Part shown: positions 22,431 to 62,600 of the stretch, piece after piece
How positions within the stretch are numbered: position 1 is the first letter of the stretch
Layout: each line of letters starts with the position of its first letter
Source: Hymenolepis diminuta
Lineage: Eukaryota; Platyhelminthes; Cestoda; Cyclophyllidea; Hymenolepididae
Direction of reading: 5' to 3'
DNA length: 64,000 bases
Assembly: GCA_900708905.1 (NCBI GenBank)
Contig: CAADRB010000086.1
Coordinates: 54,771-118,770, forward strand
The notes under the pieces: generated by a model
Seen by the model: only the letters and a program-made list of their open reading frames with translations
Told to the model about the DNA's origin: nothing
Database searches by the model: none
Program-made: the position numbers and the translations under genes

Positions 22431-25400
22431 TGCACAATTAGAAAATGATATGGTTAACTTCACCGGTTAATTTTCACTAATAAAAGATATTGCAGAATTC
22501 AGATTTCTCACCAGGGAGATTCAATGATGCTATCCCCTAATTCAAGCCTAGCGTTGAAAAACGCTTTCCTAAACAGACTTGAGAATTATTATCACTGGTG
22601 ATTGATTTGAGTAGGTACTACTGAATTTATGTAACGCAACTGTGATTCCATTTAGGTGAAGGCCAGGGATACAGAATGAGGCAAGGGTGTGGATTTCAGC
22701 CCAATGGAGATTGAAATCAAGAAAATTAGATTCGGACAAATGTTTAGACGGAAATTTGGATTCTGGTAAGTCTAGGTAGAGATAATTGAGCTTGAATGTC
22801 ACCACAAGCCTTACCATTTAATTTGATAATAAGCTATCTCTTTTATGCGCATTTCGCTCCCTACTCAAAACCCTGTTGGCCTCTCCGAGTCATTTTATAT
22901 TCTGATGAAGGTATTCCTAACCTCTTAAGTGAATTTTAGTGGGTAAAGTCCTAATGAATAAATGAATTTTTTGGAAGAATATATTTCTTCCGATAATCGA
23001 ACTTTTATTCATATGCTACTGTTGACTATCCGCAAATTGAGTACCGAATTTAGGTATTTATCAAACCTCCTCATGATATTACTTCCTATCCAATAACCAA
23101 TTATTCATTAAAGTAAAAGATCACTCTAAAAAATAAATTATATTAACTAACAAATCTGGTGGTTGCGGCACTCTATCTTTCAAATGGAAAAATTTCTAGT
23201 TTAAACCTTTTGTCATTAAGATTCGCAGTCCTCTAAAAGGCTACTTGATCACGCGGTGATAAACGAAAAGACTCTTTTGATAAGCCCAAATCAGCATGAT
23301 CTGAAAGAAGTATTATCAAATTATAAAAACAGAGGAGAAAGTGAAAATTAATGTTGGAGCAATCCTTATGTAATTCAGAGCAATGTCGGTCATATTACCT
23401 AAGTGCATTAAGTCTCAGGATTGATACTTTGTAATCTTGGCTTCAACCGCTCTAGAGGTTTGAACAATTCACCTAAAAAATTTGCTTACTTTTTGAACTA
23501 GCGGCAGAAATGATTAGGAACTTAGGGTTAAGCAGCGCCAATGAATTAAAACCCTAAGTTTTCGTATCATTTTATGCGAAATGAAATTCCATATTAATGA
23601 CCCACCATTATAAGAGTTGCTTAACAAAGTTGGCCATATATTTCCATTTCAAATCCGGCTCTCATTTAAAATCTTACTCTCCAAATGGACTAGCCAGACA
23701 TGTGCGGTGAGTTGAAGTCCGAAGATTCGGATCAACTTCGCACTTCCTCCTTTTGAGCTTAGGTATCAAAGTGAACAGTGTACAAAATATATCGGTGATT
23801 TTACGCACCGGGTCTTCTTTTCTGTCTATTGGGTTGTCTAGGTGGAGGTTAAATTCAGTCAAAAGATCTAGTGCCTCTCTTGTAAAGTGGAAGGAGGGTG
23901 GTATGAGGGGTCTAAAGCAGCCGAAAGCTTAGTATTGGAAAGAAGAAATTATTGGATGTATCTCTATTTTTGTGATAAGGGATAATCAACATAAACTCAC
24001 AGAGTCCATGTATTTTCAAATAATAAGCAATACACTCATGGTGATTTCTGCCAAATTAATATGTGGGTGCACGCTGACTTGAGTGTTTGGATAGTTAGTT
24101 CAGATAAGTGTTCCTCTTCATCGGGACAGTCATTAATTATATTCTCCTATAAATAGTCTTGTTAAAAGTTAATGGCGTGACCTTGAGGTAACTGAGCACC
24201 TGTTTAGCCGTCTCTCTTTGTGTCTGAGTGAACTGTAACCTAGCAATGTCTAATAGGAGGATATATCATGGCAGCGGAACCAGACAGTCATAGAAAAATC
24301 ATACTTACATAAGTAGGCAACTGAAAAGTTACAAAACTTGGGATGCACAATTTTTATGAAATGAGCCAAATGTTTATTTGAGAGAATTTGCTATCAAATG
24401 AAGTGCTCCTTTGGATTGATGTATGCGTATCTCTTTTACATTGCAATGCGTAATGAGTTTGAGCGTGCGTAGCATTACAGAGATCTCTTGAAGTATAGTA
24501 GGTACTTAAAGGCGCGCACACACGCATATCTTGGCGGTGAGTCAGATTGCCTCAATTGTAGCTTTTTCATTATTGCGCCCCACGAATTTTCTGGCTCAAT
24601 TGCTTTCTTTTCTGTTTTACCTTAATTAGATTACATTTGCTTTTGCCATTACCACAGACAATCAATCAACTCAATAGAACTAATCTATTTAAATGTATCT
24701 AAGAGGCTTTTGCTTAACTCTTCCTCATAAAATGCAATAAAGTAACAGTAGATAATAAAGTCTGAAGTAAGGATTTTATTCAAAAATAACTTTGACAATT
24801 AAATTTTGATAACTTTGCTCCGGAAAAGACAGGTCTTTAATTCACTTTGAACCCTTTACATCTCTCATTGCACATAATTTAAAGATAAGATGGGGCAGAT
24901 GATCACAATCTCCTCTATGACTTCAACTTTTCTTCCATGATACATTTCACATATCAGTTCCAATAATTTTGAGAGCACACTTCCCAATTTTCAAAGGTGA
25001 AGTGCAGTACAATTCTGTAATTTCTAGTTTTACGAGTTGGCACAGGTTAGCTTTCTCACATGTTCAACACTCATCGGTATAGTAACGTTCTTATACCACC
25101 TGTAATTCTTTTAAAAATATTTTCCACATCTTTATTTGTGCCTTGAGAATGTGCTTTTACATTATTATACATGCCTGGTTTATGAAATGATGTTTCTCAC
25201 AAGAATACGCAATTATGATATTTGTAGGTGGTAAGCAGTTATCAAGGCGTCTTGATAAAGTTCATTAAAAAGTTTTTCAGATATATTATTACCCATAAAA
25301 AGATAAAAGAATAAAAATTCGATTATTATAATGTAAACACGGCTTTATATAATTCTCAATTTGAATGGAGTGACCAAGCTTGGGCCATTTCGCAATGCTA

Positions 25401-27634
25401 TCACGAATGTGGCAACCCCTGTCTGTTCACAAAGTCTTTGAGATCAGGCCACAAATTTATTGCACTAGAGCTTAGTACAGAACGGTATTATAACATACGA
25501 ATGTGATTTCTCAACTCTCCAAATGGGGAGAGAGTTAATTTGAGGAAAACATTGGAAGTATGAATCATTTTGTCTATTGATAAAGACATCAGTCATCAGC
25601 CTTCAATTAGCATTGATAAGAGTCGATAATATCGAATCTTAAATAGGGTCTGAAGAGCATTCAATGTAATGTGCATATGAGATATTAGGGCTCAGTTTGT
25701 CATATTACTGCAAAAAATATTTGCGTCTGATATTATTTTTACTACTTTAGTTCTAAAAAATTACTCATAATAGACTCCGATTTCTTATAGCTACAAGAAT
25801 TAGATTATATATGTTGGATTAGTCTGAAAGAAGTCGAAGAAGATTACAACAATTTAGCACCTGAGAAAGATGCTTCAAAAGTAGGCCACCATGAAGATCT
25901 CCAGACATGTCAAGTCTTTACCCTGCTACGAATTTCAGGAACCACTTTTTCGAGTACAAAGATGATGATGTTTCATTGCAGAAGGACATGTTCAGATTGA
26001 TCTAAAGATTCTCAAGAACGTAATGAAAGACTTAAGTCTCAGTAACAAAGGTTCGATCGGTTCAAAAAACTGCAGGTGAACGTTTGTAAAAAGTTGAATT
26101 TTCAAATAAAACCTCAAGTTGGTAAATACCTTATTTGAATCTCGAAGTAGGAGATTGCTTTCAATCACTCCGTATTTCACCATAATTTTGAAAATTTCTT
26201 TCCAAAAACATTTTCAGTTTGATTCATTAATTAATTCTTACCAATATCGATTTCCATTATTATGATCTACGATAAGGCAAATTTTTGAAAGTTTTCAATC
26301 GTGCGAAATCATTTGAACATGAGGAGCTGTCCAAAAGTTCGATGAGTGGTAAGAGGAAAGGGATCAAGTAGAAGTTGAGAGCAAAGGTGCAGCATCAGAA
26401 AAGTTTTTGCTTTATTTTATTTTTGGATTCGTATTCCAACTTGTTGCATCATGGGTTCAGTTCACCGTTTTGTACTTTAATGTTGCTAAATCAAACATCG
26501 TAAACTTTCTGGGGGATTTCACATCCGCGATATCCAGAGCTTCTTGTCCAGTTGATTAATTTGTATTGTTGGGTGTACCATTTCAAAACACTAAAAGGTA
26601 TTTGAACACGAAACAAAACAAACTTAAAAGGACATAAAAGATGGAGGATCAAGTGGAAGTTAGGAGTATAGCTAGATTATCAAGAGACTTACATTATTTT
26701 ATTTCCTCCTGTGAGTAATTTACATTTCTACATTAATGAATAATGATGTGTGCTTACAACTCAAGAGATTCTATGTAAAAGGAGCGCATACAGATGCTCT
26801 CGAATAAAATCATCTATTCAAAATATACATTTTCCACAATGAAGATCTGGATGTATTTCACATTGAATATTAAGTGGTTATTTCAGTGTTTCGAAGTACT
26901 AAACCAGGATTCATTAAAGAAAATTTGCTGATCACCCAAGGTGATGATCATTTTCATTTAAGTTCCACTTAAAATTTTACTTTGCCCTAACGATTCGAGA
27001 TGAGAACTTCCTAACTTTCTTCTGATGTTGTCAGCTTTGATGACAAATTCGGTTTTGAATATTATGCGTGCATATGCTCAATTAAGAGTAGTTTTTCCAA
27101 TGATCGTCTAGAGTAGAAGTAATATGTCTGTCTGCGTAATCCCCTTGCAATTTACAGTCAATTTGTCTGACCCTGTTGGGAACGAAATATCAGTAGGTTA
27201 AAATATCAGTCGAATTATTTTTTTAGATTAACTTATAGTTTTCTTGCTCTCTTCCAAGTCATCTTTTAATTTAATAGAGCTACGCCAAAAAGGAGCAATA
27301 TTATCTGAAGAGGCCTGAGTGAATAATTATCGGTTAACATTGTCAAAAAAAAGCACCTCAAGGGCGTTGAGTCTATGTGACAGTGACGAATAGATCGAGT
27401 TAAATCATGCGTCATCGCCATTAACGTCTGGCAATAAAAAAACATTTGAATAATTATTAAATCATTCCATGTAATATGACATTCTAGATTGTTCTTTAAG
27501 TAGGTGGCCTTTTCTTTGTTGACCAATGAAAAATTTCCAGTAATTAAGAAAAATACCTATTTTGCGTTTGATATAAGATAAACAGATAGGTCTATGCCTA
27601 ACCATAAATGTATAGATGCAGCCTACGAACCTCT

Positions 27635-27652
27635 ACTATATATATATATAGT
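27635..27652. repeat. TA-rich 18-bp palindrome
   Basis: actatatatatatatagt is self-complementary and consists of a (TA)n run. Confidence 0.7.
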
Positions 27653-29994
27653 CATATTTGAATTAAATTAAAATTTTTTAAATAATTTGAACATCGTCAT
27701 TATTTTTCCACCAATAAATTTATATTGCCTTATTAAACGTCATAATAGCCCCTTTTATTTAATCGAACTGATAATTTACATCTTATGCCAGTGTCACAAA
27801 AAATAAAACTTACCTTTTGATGAGAAATTGGGTATCTCTCTCGGGACACTTTTTTTCATGTATTTCTTGAGAGTGATGTTGTTTTTAATGCGAGATAATA
27901 GAGATTTCCATTAAATAATTTAAATGTGCAAAAATTGCATAGATCCCCAGATTCGATACTCAAATTTTGCAATATTAGGACGTCCATGACAACGCAAAAA
28001 ACTTTAGAAGTTTTATTGTTCGAAAATCACATGAATAAAGGCAAGAGAACTTAGTTCAACAAGGTGAGAAATGAGTGAAATGAGCGTTAAAGTCAGGGCA
28101 TCAAGAGTTTTAATTCTGGAAGTATTAAATCGTCCATAGTCTCATATGGAGCATGGCATTCAAACTTAATGAGGTGACTCCTAGGCTCATGGGTGAGACT
28201 TTGTCCGCGATATTCGGACTGATTGCGTGATTGGTCATTTAATATTATCTTCAGATGGCAGAGGATAGGTAGATGAGGTAGAGCACATTCAAGGTGAAAG
28301 TGCTTTACAATACACACGTAAACACCGGTGCCTAGCGCAAGACTCCCGTTGTAAATTTATCTGGGCGCTGTTTTCATTCGCGGAGATCAAGAGTCCGAAT
28401 TTCCATAGTTATAACTTTGTTTTTTTCTGTGATTCTATTTTGTTGTTAGTGAATAAGTATGGAAGGGGTTGAAAGCAAATACCTGAACTGGTGCCAATTT
28501 AGAAAAGTAAGGGATATCATATTACATCTCTATGGTTTAAAGCAGTTAGTCATTGCGAGACAAGTTTTGATATTTTTGTTTCTATGTTCGTGTGATCAAG
28601 CAAGTTATTAAAATGTGTGTGCAATGTATGAGTGAACTTGAAGATTTTAATACTATTGATATTCTTTCTGACTCTAAGTAGTAGTCGAAGCCACTTCGTT
28701 CTAGGTTACTCTTGGTAAAAGACACTTGACAGAATATTCGCTTTCTGCAAACATCTGGTCTGAAAATCATTTTTTACGAATGCGAGTTTTGTATTTGTTA
28801 TAACATTCCGCCAAAATGTGTTATAGAGTATGGTAAAACTGTCTGATAATCAGACATTTATTAATGAAAATAAGATCCGATTTATACTCTCAGTATTGGG
28901 TTTGTTCCGGTAGTAATTGGTCGGAGAGGCTTGATTCTATCACTGGGCTGCATTAAGAGATGTGTAATTATTTTCGTTATTGCGTCTTACACAAAAATAG
29001 TTCAAATCAGTCTGATAGCAGAAAAATCTACAAATCTCAAGGTACCCACGATTTCCTCATTAATAAAATAACAAATAATTAACACACAATGGCTAATATC
29101 TGGACCTTTTCAGATCTCAATGGGTTTGTTTATTTCGCAAAGCAGATTGCAAGGGAATTTAGTCAGCCTCTATACCTGAAGTAAATTTATTGACAAAAGT
29201 TATTAAGTTAGATTAAAATGCTAAAAATTAATAGAGACTCATATAAGTCTCCTTATTAGCCGTTTCATTGGAATAGATGTGAAAGAATATGTGGCTTAGG
29301 AAGTTATTTTCAAACCTCAGCTGGCAGAACGGTGTAAACTATTCAAAACCTGGGATCTTTTGTTTTTCAGTCCTGAAGTTGAACACATCACAGTGATATT
29401 TTGTTCAAAAACATTTTATAACAATAAGCTTATTAAAATGCACTTTGAGTAAACTTGGATGATATATGCTACATTGAGACAAAATAAACTGCTTAATATC
29501 AAGTAGAATCATTCTGCTTTCCCGACCTTGGAGTAGAAAAAGATTTGTGTTGTGGGAGGTCCATTCAAATTATTAGATCGGTCAATAAACATTGGATAAT
29601 AAATCCCTCAATAATCACGAACACGGATCATAAAGTTTAAATTTTGGAACGAGGAGTACACTACAAGCAAATTAAGTGGTTAATAACTCGATCCCAAAAC
29701 TTAAATGAAGTAGGACTTTTGATTGTTTGACAACACCTTTTCCAACCCCTTCACCACTTTATCGCTTATTGAATTATTGTTACCTGATTTTATTTGATTT
29801 TTCCACATAAAGTAATATTCCTTGACTTTCAGGCAGTTAATACAAGACGAGTATGGCAACTGAGGACACACTGCGCACTTTTAGAAAAACAGAATGAAAC
29901 TGTTAATGGTTGAAACTTACAATTTCTTCTAACAAAACAAATAAACACAATATGAACCTAGGTTTTATTTTATATATCCTCCTTCGGCTTCTAT

Positions 29995-30950
29995 CATTCA
30001 CTCAGTTCAAGTCTGAAAGCAACTAATGACTACAAGCTTTGATCATATTAGGTGGTCTTTATTGATGTCCTCCATTGCTCGACATATTGCTTTCATGAGA
30101 GAGGGAGACTTGGTATTACCTTCAACCACGCCTTGTCCCATACATAATACTAACCAGAGTATTAAGTTCTGGTGAGTTAGGAGTTTAGTGTGACACGATG
30201 ATGAAATTCTGAGCCATGTAATCCGGGATTTTGAGACCTTTACAGGAAGGAAGGGAATTTTGTTGGAAGAAATGGACGGGAGGGGAGGGGAGGAGGGGGT
30301 CTTCCTCCGTCGACTACGATATCTCTCCAAGACAGCTTAACAACAATGGTTTGAAGAATCTTCACATGGACATCTGCATCTAAATTGATTCTAAGACACT
30401 GCGAAAATAATGGAGGAGTCATGATGTACCCCTCCTTCACTGCCCTTCACAACATCGTAAACAATGACTGTTGGTGGAAACTTTATATGCATGCATAATA
30501 GTTGGAACTTCAGTGGGGTTCGCCCACCCACACATAGCCATCCACCTGTCATTTCTTCAGTCGAATTTTTCATCCTGTTGAATGTTTTTTGGTGGGAGAA
30601 AAGCCAAAGACACTCCTGTTCTTCTGGGTATTTGAATTACTTTAAGAGTGGTTTTGGACGCATTAAACGATTATCTTGAGTTGTTTTTGCCGACATGAAT
30701 TGATGGCCTCGCCAAGAACGTGTGAGAATTGTATCCGAGGTCTTGATGAAAAACGTTCCTTATACACTGTTGCTCTTTCAGACACTTGAAGATGCTTGGT
30801 GAAAAGTCGCAGATGGACTCGTGAGGATTTTGGTCGATCATGCCATGTACTCTTCTCACAAACTCAGATGTTGCGAGTGAGTCAGCAGTGTTGGCAATGC
30901 CCTTTTCTCTTGCTCGTGGCGGCCAATTCATCTGCATCATTTTCATTCAG
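29995..30950 (-). pseudogene. Transposase remnant of mariner copy 2
   Basis: A transposase-like frame runs 30946 to 30671 and stops at the same TAA as copy 1. Further fragments follow in other frames (30330-30043 includes the region corresponding to the C-terminal part). The FQQD catalytic position reads FQQN. It also carries an 8-base insertion after the block shared with copy 1, and a G-rich expansion at 30278. Confidence 0.7.
30278..30299 (+). repeat. G-quadruplex-type G-run cluster
   Basis: Four or more runs of three to five G, separated by one to four bases (ggg, gggg, gggg, gg, ggggg). The cluster lies in copy 2 of the mariner-like element. The homologous place in copy 1 is not G-rich. 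Confidence 0.7.
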
Positions 30951-31035
30951 CAATTCCTTCCTAACTTCGCAAAGCAAAGATGCCAACAACTTTTGGAAAT
31001 CTTACAGTTTCTACGATGCTGTAAAGGCATGAATT

Positions 31036-33678
31036 CAGGTATACTTTTAGATGAAATCGGACAGGTATAGAGAACAGGAGATTTATAAACTCCTTCTAAA
31101 CGTGACCGAGAGGAATTTGAGTGATATGGGCATAAAGGCGAAAAATCAATGAATTTTCATGAAGAATGCGAATGAAGGGTAATCTTGGAAATGCCTTGAA
31201 ATTCAACCTTCAAATTTGAGTTATTTGCAGAATGTGAAGAAATCGTATCAACTATCGTTGATGTTCAGGATAAAGTAAAATGAGTGTTCTTTTATGCCAA
31301 TTGATAACTGGGTTTTAATTAATAGGGAAAGACGCTCCCTGATACCAGCATTTTGGTTTGTGTCACTGTGGTGTTACTTGGAAAATTCCACTAGTACCAT
31401 AATGCGTAATATGTAATCTGATCGGCGTAATCACAAGACAACTTCGAATACATTGATTTTTATACTAATTGAATTAGGACATTTCATACTGTGATAATAC
31501 TGCTGCGCTTGTGAATCTTTGCTGTATTTACTAGACTTAAAGAAATAAGGGGTAATTGAGGAGATTTCAGATAATTGTAGTCCTTTGACTCACCCAATGC
31601 GATTTTTTCAAATGTTTAATCGCTTTCTCATCCTTTATTTTCACGTTCTCTTTGTCATACCGTACCTCGGTCTTCCTTCCATTCGCTGCGAAATGAATGT
31701 ATTTTTTTACCATCTTATTAGAATAAATGAATTTCAGATACCTTTTAATATGCAGGAGAATTGAAATATAACTTCATCTGAATAATGATATATCATCACT
31801 TCAATGATAATAATCGAACTTTATTAGACTAAATATCTTCTCGTCGGATACAAGCTTTTCTATTTTAATATTTTACGCTGCGGGATGTGTTTTCAAACAA
31901 TGGTTCTAAATCAAGTTCTGACTAATTGCAGTAAAAATATTCCCATGTGTATGATCTTCAGAACTAAATATTGCAAGCGAAAGGTAACCATAAAATTTCA
32001 CATAATTCTCTCTTCATTTTACTGTCAGGTGAAATCTACGTATCCTTTTGTCAAATCCGTATTCTTGATAAGATATTATTAATTAATGAACCCTTTTCAT
32101 TAAAATTCCAGAAAAAATCTCCAGATAAGGAATATTCCAGAATATGTTTGGTTAACGGCAAACCACGGAGTACATAAATAGCACAGATAATCAGAAGCCG
32201 TCATATTAGCATCAGTCATCGGTTTCATAATGGAGTATTACATGGTTTGAATCCACATTTATAAATTAACAGATTAATGATAAAATTATTTGACCTTTAA
32301 AATAGGAAATCAATTCTCAATCAATCTGCATACACACTACAGTATCCACTTCTCTTTAATGTGAGTTAACTTTAGCTTTCTTAAATGAGTGATGAGACCA
32401 TATGCAGAGTTTAGGGAGAACCGTCGCTTCACCAATATTTCTTACCTTTTTTAGTAATCGTAACCTGTAATAAATGGCATTAATTTTTATAAATCAGGGG
32501 TAAAAATGAAATAATTGTTAAATATTTGAGATACAGTAAAGTCCTTCTAGAGAATCCGAGACCTTGTTGTGACCAAATGGCAACGTACCCAACCGTGACT
32601 AGCCAGCTCGATCAATCAATATGAGACGATTTCCCACATTGTCCTGAGTGGATCATTGTCAATAAAAACTCTACCCAATAGATAAGGACTGATTTCTCAC
32701 ATCATTGCTTAGTGTCATTATTGCCATTTCTCAACCAATATCACTTTAATCTAGAACCACCAACATCCATTCCAAATCTTCATAATCACACAAATCTTGT
32801 GCTTTCTCTGTCTTTAATAAAGCTCTCCAACCAGCGCCACTATCTTTGCCTCATCGTGTTGAGTGAGGAATCTGGGGATAGCCTCCGCCGAAAAAGCAGA
32901 CCAAATTCTTCTTTTCTTAAGCTGGAGTCCTATTCATCTGTCGATTATTTTTAAATTAGATATGTTGGTAGGAAATAGCATCGAGTATTTTCAATGCCCC
33001 GAGCAGAATTCTGAAAAAAATTTTGAACAAATTCCGCCTTTCCATCACTGTATTCCCAAGCTAATAACCCTAACAAAATGAAGAGAAATCGTCGTTTGAG
33101 ATGTCTTACTCATCCTCCCTCTTGAGTCTGTAGCCATGACAACATCTCGATAGTAGTGTAGAATTCAATGTATTAATGGTGACACAACTTCACAGTACAT
33201 CTATATTTTTGTTTGTAGCTTCGAACTTTAAACGAACATCTTTGCACATTCATAATCCACTATTCCGATTAAGTTTCAATTGATTTACCTCCTTAAAGTC
33301 CACAGTTGAGCAGTCATGGACCCCACAGACTCCTCTCAAGATAATGCTTCTACAGCGACCTCAAATTAACAAATTAACACTAAATCCGTATATAAAAATT
33401 TGTCTATATTTTATCATAAATTCACACTCAAAATGTATCGCCAAACATCCGCGCTCACCATCAAAAGCTCACAGTATAACAATAAGGGAAGAATAGATAA
33501 AATGGGACAAAAGGGGGTATCAAGAAAGAGGAAAACAGCGTACACCAACAATTTACAAACTCCTCTTCTCCCCTAAATACGATACCTCACCAGTCGTCAA
33601 GTAATAAAATCCAACAAATACATACTATAATTAATATACACAATATGAGAGTAGTGGAATAGCCAGTCCTTTCTCCAA
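31036..33678. other. Intergenic and 3' flank of the KAT6-type gene
   Basis: No exon recognised. The right part must include the 3' UTR of the minus-strand acetyltransferase gene, but I found no convincing AATAAA close to its stop. A minus-strand ATTAAA at 32813-32818 is 860 bp downstream and is only a weak candidate. Confidence 0.4.
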
Positions 33679-59280
<25,602 letters not shown>

Positions 59281-62270
59281 TTCTATTCAAAATGAGAATA
59301 ATTTTCAAAACTGGCAGAAACCTATGATTTGTTCAAACAAAGTTCAGTATAAAATTTGCAGAATTTAAATACAAAGAATCTCATATATTATACATTTTAA
59401 CCAAATAATTTTTTGTTTGTCTTACTGTTAGATATCTATTCAATTTATGCTTTTCTGAAACAAAACAAATCTTTCTTCTAAACCATAATATTTTCGAAAA
59501 TCAGTTATATTGAATATAATTTTTATGTAAATACAATTTTATCGGTTATTTTTTCCTGTTACATCAAGGAAAATATATTCACCATCCCCAAAGCAATTTT
59601 CAAATCCCACTAACATATAATGCTAGAGTGCACAGATTTAACAACAAATTCAATTATACGATTTCTATCTATTCTTAATCTCCAAAGTTATTAAGATAAG
59701 TGAGAGCTCATTCACTTATTCTGAGTTTTCAACCATGAATTTTATTGTACATCGGGTAACACTTTTAAAAGAAGGGCATACTATAAATGCACTTGCAATT
59801 AATTCTTTTGCTTTTAAATCTCTACCTCATAATTGACTATTAATTAGTTTATGATGTTTTCTACATATGATATCATCTGCAGTTTTTACGTATTTACAAT
59901 ACACCCAACCACTGAGAGTAGCTCTCTGAGTTACAAACACAATCAAGTCAAAGTTAGTAAAAGATACACTGTAATTTGCATATAAGACAGCATGCTCTTT
60001 GCATATTAAAGGAGTGAAATATAAAAATGTCAAAAATGAAAATCATTTTGAAAAAGAGATCTCTTTCTTTCATAACAAAGTGAAATTAGTTTAACTTCTT
60101 TGTTTAAATTCCCTTCCAATATATATCGAATCATTTTGCACATAAATTAGTACGTATCCCAATAAACAAACGAAAAAAATAATTAAATAAATTCATTCAC
60201 TGAATAATACATTTTTTTAAGGGAATAAAGCAGCAATTTTTTGCAGCATTGCTTTTAAACTGTACGGAAATCTGAAAAGTGTAGAATGACCGATTGAGGA
60301 AGTTAACTTCGCAGTTCACGGGTACTATAATGGTTTTAGGAAGAGATTAGAATGCGGTCCCATTAAACATTCTATATTCTGTTGTACAAAGGTTGTGTAT
60401 TCTTAAATAACCTGTTTCAAATGCGGCGGAAGTATTTAAGTGATTCCCATCTCCTCATTGGTGAATATTATGTTATAAAACTCTAGTAGACTTGCGACTA
60501 TGGGGGACCAAATATTCAAATGCACAATATGAATGTATTTAAATCTGAATGGAGTACGGCAGCGGTAAAAATGAATGGTGAATTCAGAGTTGGACTCTCA
60601 GGAGAATCCAAATTGCAGCAAAAACAGTTTCGGTCGATTCGACCTTGAAAAATTTAAGTGAAATTCTGCTATGATCTACTCTTCTCTGTAGGATACAGTA
60701 ACTGACTCTTAGATTCCATGAGAAATTGCACTATTTATTAGTACAAACCAGCAACACTGCAATGCAAAACGACCCAAAACATGACGCACATTTTCGCATT
60801 GTCAGACCGATTTAAATTATGCGCCATTTACAACGTAATGTAAATAAATTCGTTCGAAGAAGGGAATTTAAAGAAATGCAAATTACAGATGGGAAGCATT
60901 ATTTTCTGATAGACCGCAAATTCCGTTGTGAAATAATTCAAATGCTAGGTCGTCTTCTTTATTATTTCCTCAATTTTAATCAAATTTGCATTGGGACTTT
61001 CCCTTTCATGATCAATAGCGCTGTAGCGGTCCTTTACAGGGTCACCAATTTGTCGGTGTAATTGCTAACAGTAAATGAAAGAAAAGGAACGCCAAGGAAT
61101 GCGTAGGCCAGGTTAAATTGAAGTAAGCTCAGTACAGAGTATCAAGAAAAAATAGGGAACAGGAGGATTGAACAACGAGAGATGCGCCTGGCGAGCTGGG
61201 GTCCACCCTGTGTCTGTGTGCGTGTAATGGAGACTATTTATAATCTACACTTTGGGTGAGGACACGCATAAGTATATGGTTGCATGCGCGCCTTAATTGG
61301 TCGGGACGACTGTAGGAAAAGGAAGGGCCGGTGCAGACAGGACTGGTTGATATCGGGGTTGATTAAACGGTGTCTGCTACTACCGTCTGAGGTATGTTTA
61401 CCTTTTCCGGGTCGATGAAACATAGACCAACTGAGGACACACGATGTTTGTTTAAGGAGTGTTTGGGTCACAGGAATGGTTAAAGGTTTACAGAGATTAC
61501 TTATGAGGACAAGATAATCAAATTTAATGATGATTAGGAATGGTGTAAGATAAAGTATTTCGGAGAAGAGGGATTCATCCTTCAGCGCTAATATTATCAG
61601 TAGAAAGAGTAGTCACAGTGCGAACAGTAAATTATTATCATTCAAGTATTACCCCTGGATGCTAGAATATTGAACATGTTAGGAGTTTTGAATCCCGAGT
61701 TTCTTTCTTGCGACATGTTTAGACTGGATGCATTGTGATCTTATGAAACAAGTTACCGGAAACAGTTTACCCTAACAATATGGGTAGATGTTAAACATTA
61801 ATTAGAGGCTAAATATCATAACTTTCTTCAGTACCTTTTTTCATTCGCCTCAGCTCTATACATCCGATTTTGATAATCGAAAATATTAGAAAGAATGCCG
61901 AAAGAATGTCGACAATAACGCTGGTTATTAGAATTCGCTCATTTCCATAAGAATTTGTAACATCATCACTGGGTTCAATTAACGAATCCTAAATATCTTG
62001 TTTGCCCCCAATCAAACGCAAATAATATCTTTGAATTTCAGTCGGTCGCAAAATATTCCTCCAACATAAATAAGACCGAAAACTTCCTTTCAATAGAAGC
62101 AACATCCTGAATTTTTCGGAGTATAGCGTACTACTTCTCCATTTAATATCAACAGATGTATATTTTTCTTGTTATAGAGATCTAGATATTGAAAGACGAC
62201 TCTCTATGCATTTCCAAAACTATTCTATAATCACATTCTCTATGGTAATACTTTGGCTTTTCGTTCACAA
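59281..62270. other. Upstream region of the KAT6-type gene, no gene seen
   Basis: Probably contains 5' UTR and promoter of the acetyltransferase, not delimited. The 61.15-61.48 kb part is visibly richer in G+C than its surroundings and is a candidate promoter area; no motif is diagnostic. Confidence 0.35.
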
Positions 62271-62600
62271 AGCCGCAGTGACGTCTTTATGTCCCTATGT
62301 CTCAAATTCTTATTTGCCATATCTAAAGGAGCTTATTGATTTGTCACTTTTCTGTAACTGTCCCATTTTAGTCGAAGCATGCCTCCTCCCATACCCTCAC
62401 GCACGTCCTTGCCTAAGTGCCTCATAAACCGTCTTTGTATTTCCATTCACACATGCACACTTGCCATTGACTGGCTCCAACGTTTCCCTCCCATCTCTGC
62501 CCGCTATCGTTCTCACTCTTGAATCTTCATTGTGCTTTATTCAATACAATTTGGTCAACACTTTAGGTTCTACTTTTAGGGATTGCTCTTTGTTAACGCC
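62271..62600 (+). repeat. Dispersed repeat family X, copy C
   Basis: Aligns with copies A and B: cgcagtgacgtcttt, ctcaaattc, ctgtaactgtccc, cgtccttgcctaagtg, gtctttgtatttcc, tcttcattgtgcttta, ggttctacttttagg. No coding capacity. Confidence 0.6.

Larger units (their letters stand above)
20355..29842. other. Long intergenic stretch, no gene seen
   Basis: About 9.5 kb of AT-rich DNA between the Lys/Glu-repeat gene and mariner copy 2. Only short open frames occur, none with a domain. A tRNA-derived SINE-like piece is at 22367 and a TA palindrome at 27635. Confidence 0.45.
29843..31035 (-). mobile_element. Mariner-like element, copy 2, defective
   Basis: The element is read on the minus strand. 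Its right end (lowest coordinates) matches the 3' terminal sequence of copies 3 and 4 and is flanked by TA at 29841. The left end, near 31035, lacks a recognisable terminal repeat, so it is truncated or decayed. The part at 30426-30870 is identical to 8214-8658 of copy 1, in inverted orientation. The remainder differs from copy 1 by many substitutions and indels. Confidence 0.8.

Noticed and set aside
26045..26065. ggttcgatcgg as a possible tRNA box B
   Set aside because: No box A or acceptor stem at tRNA spacing upstream.
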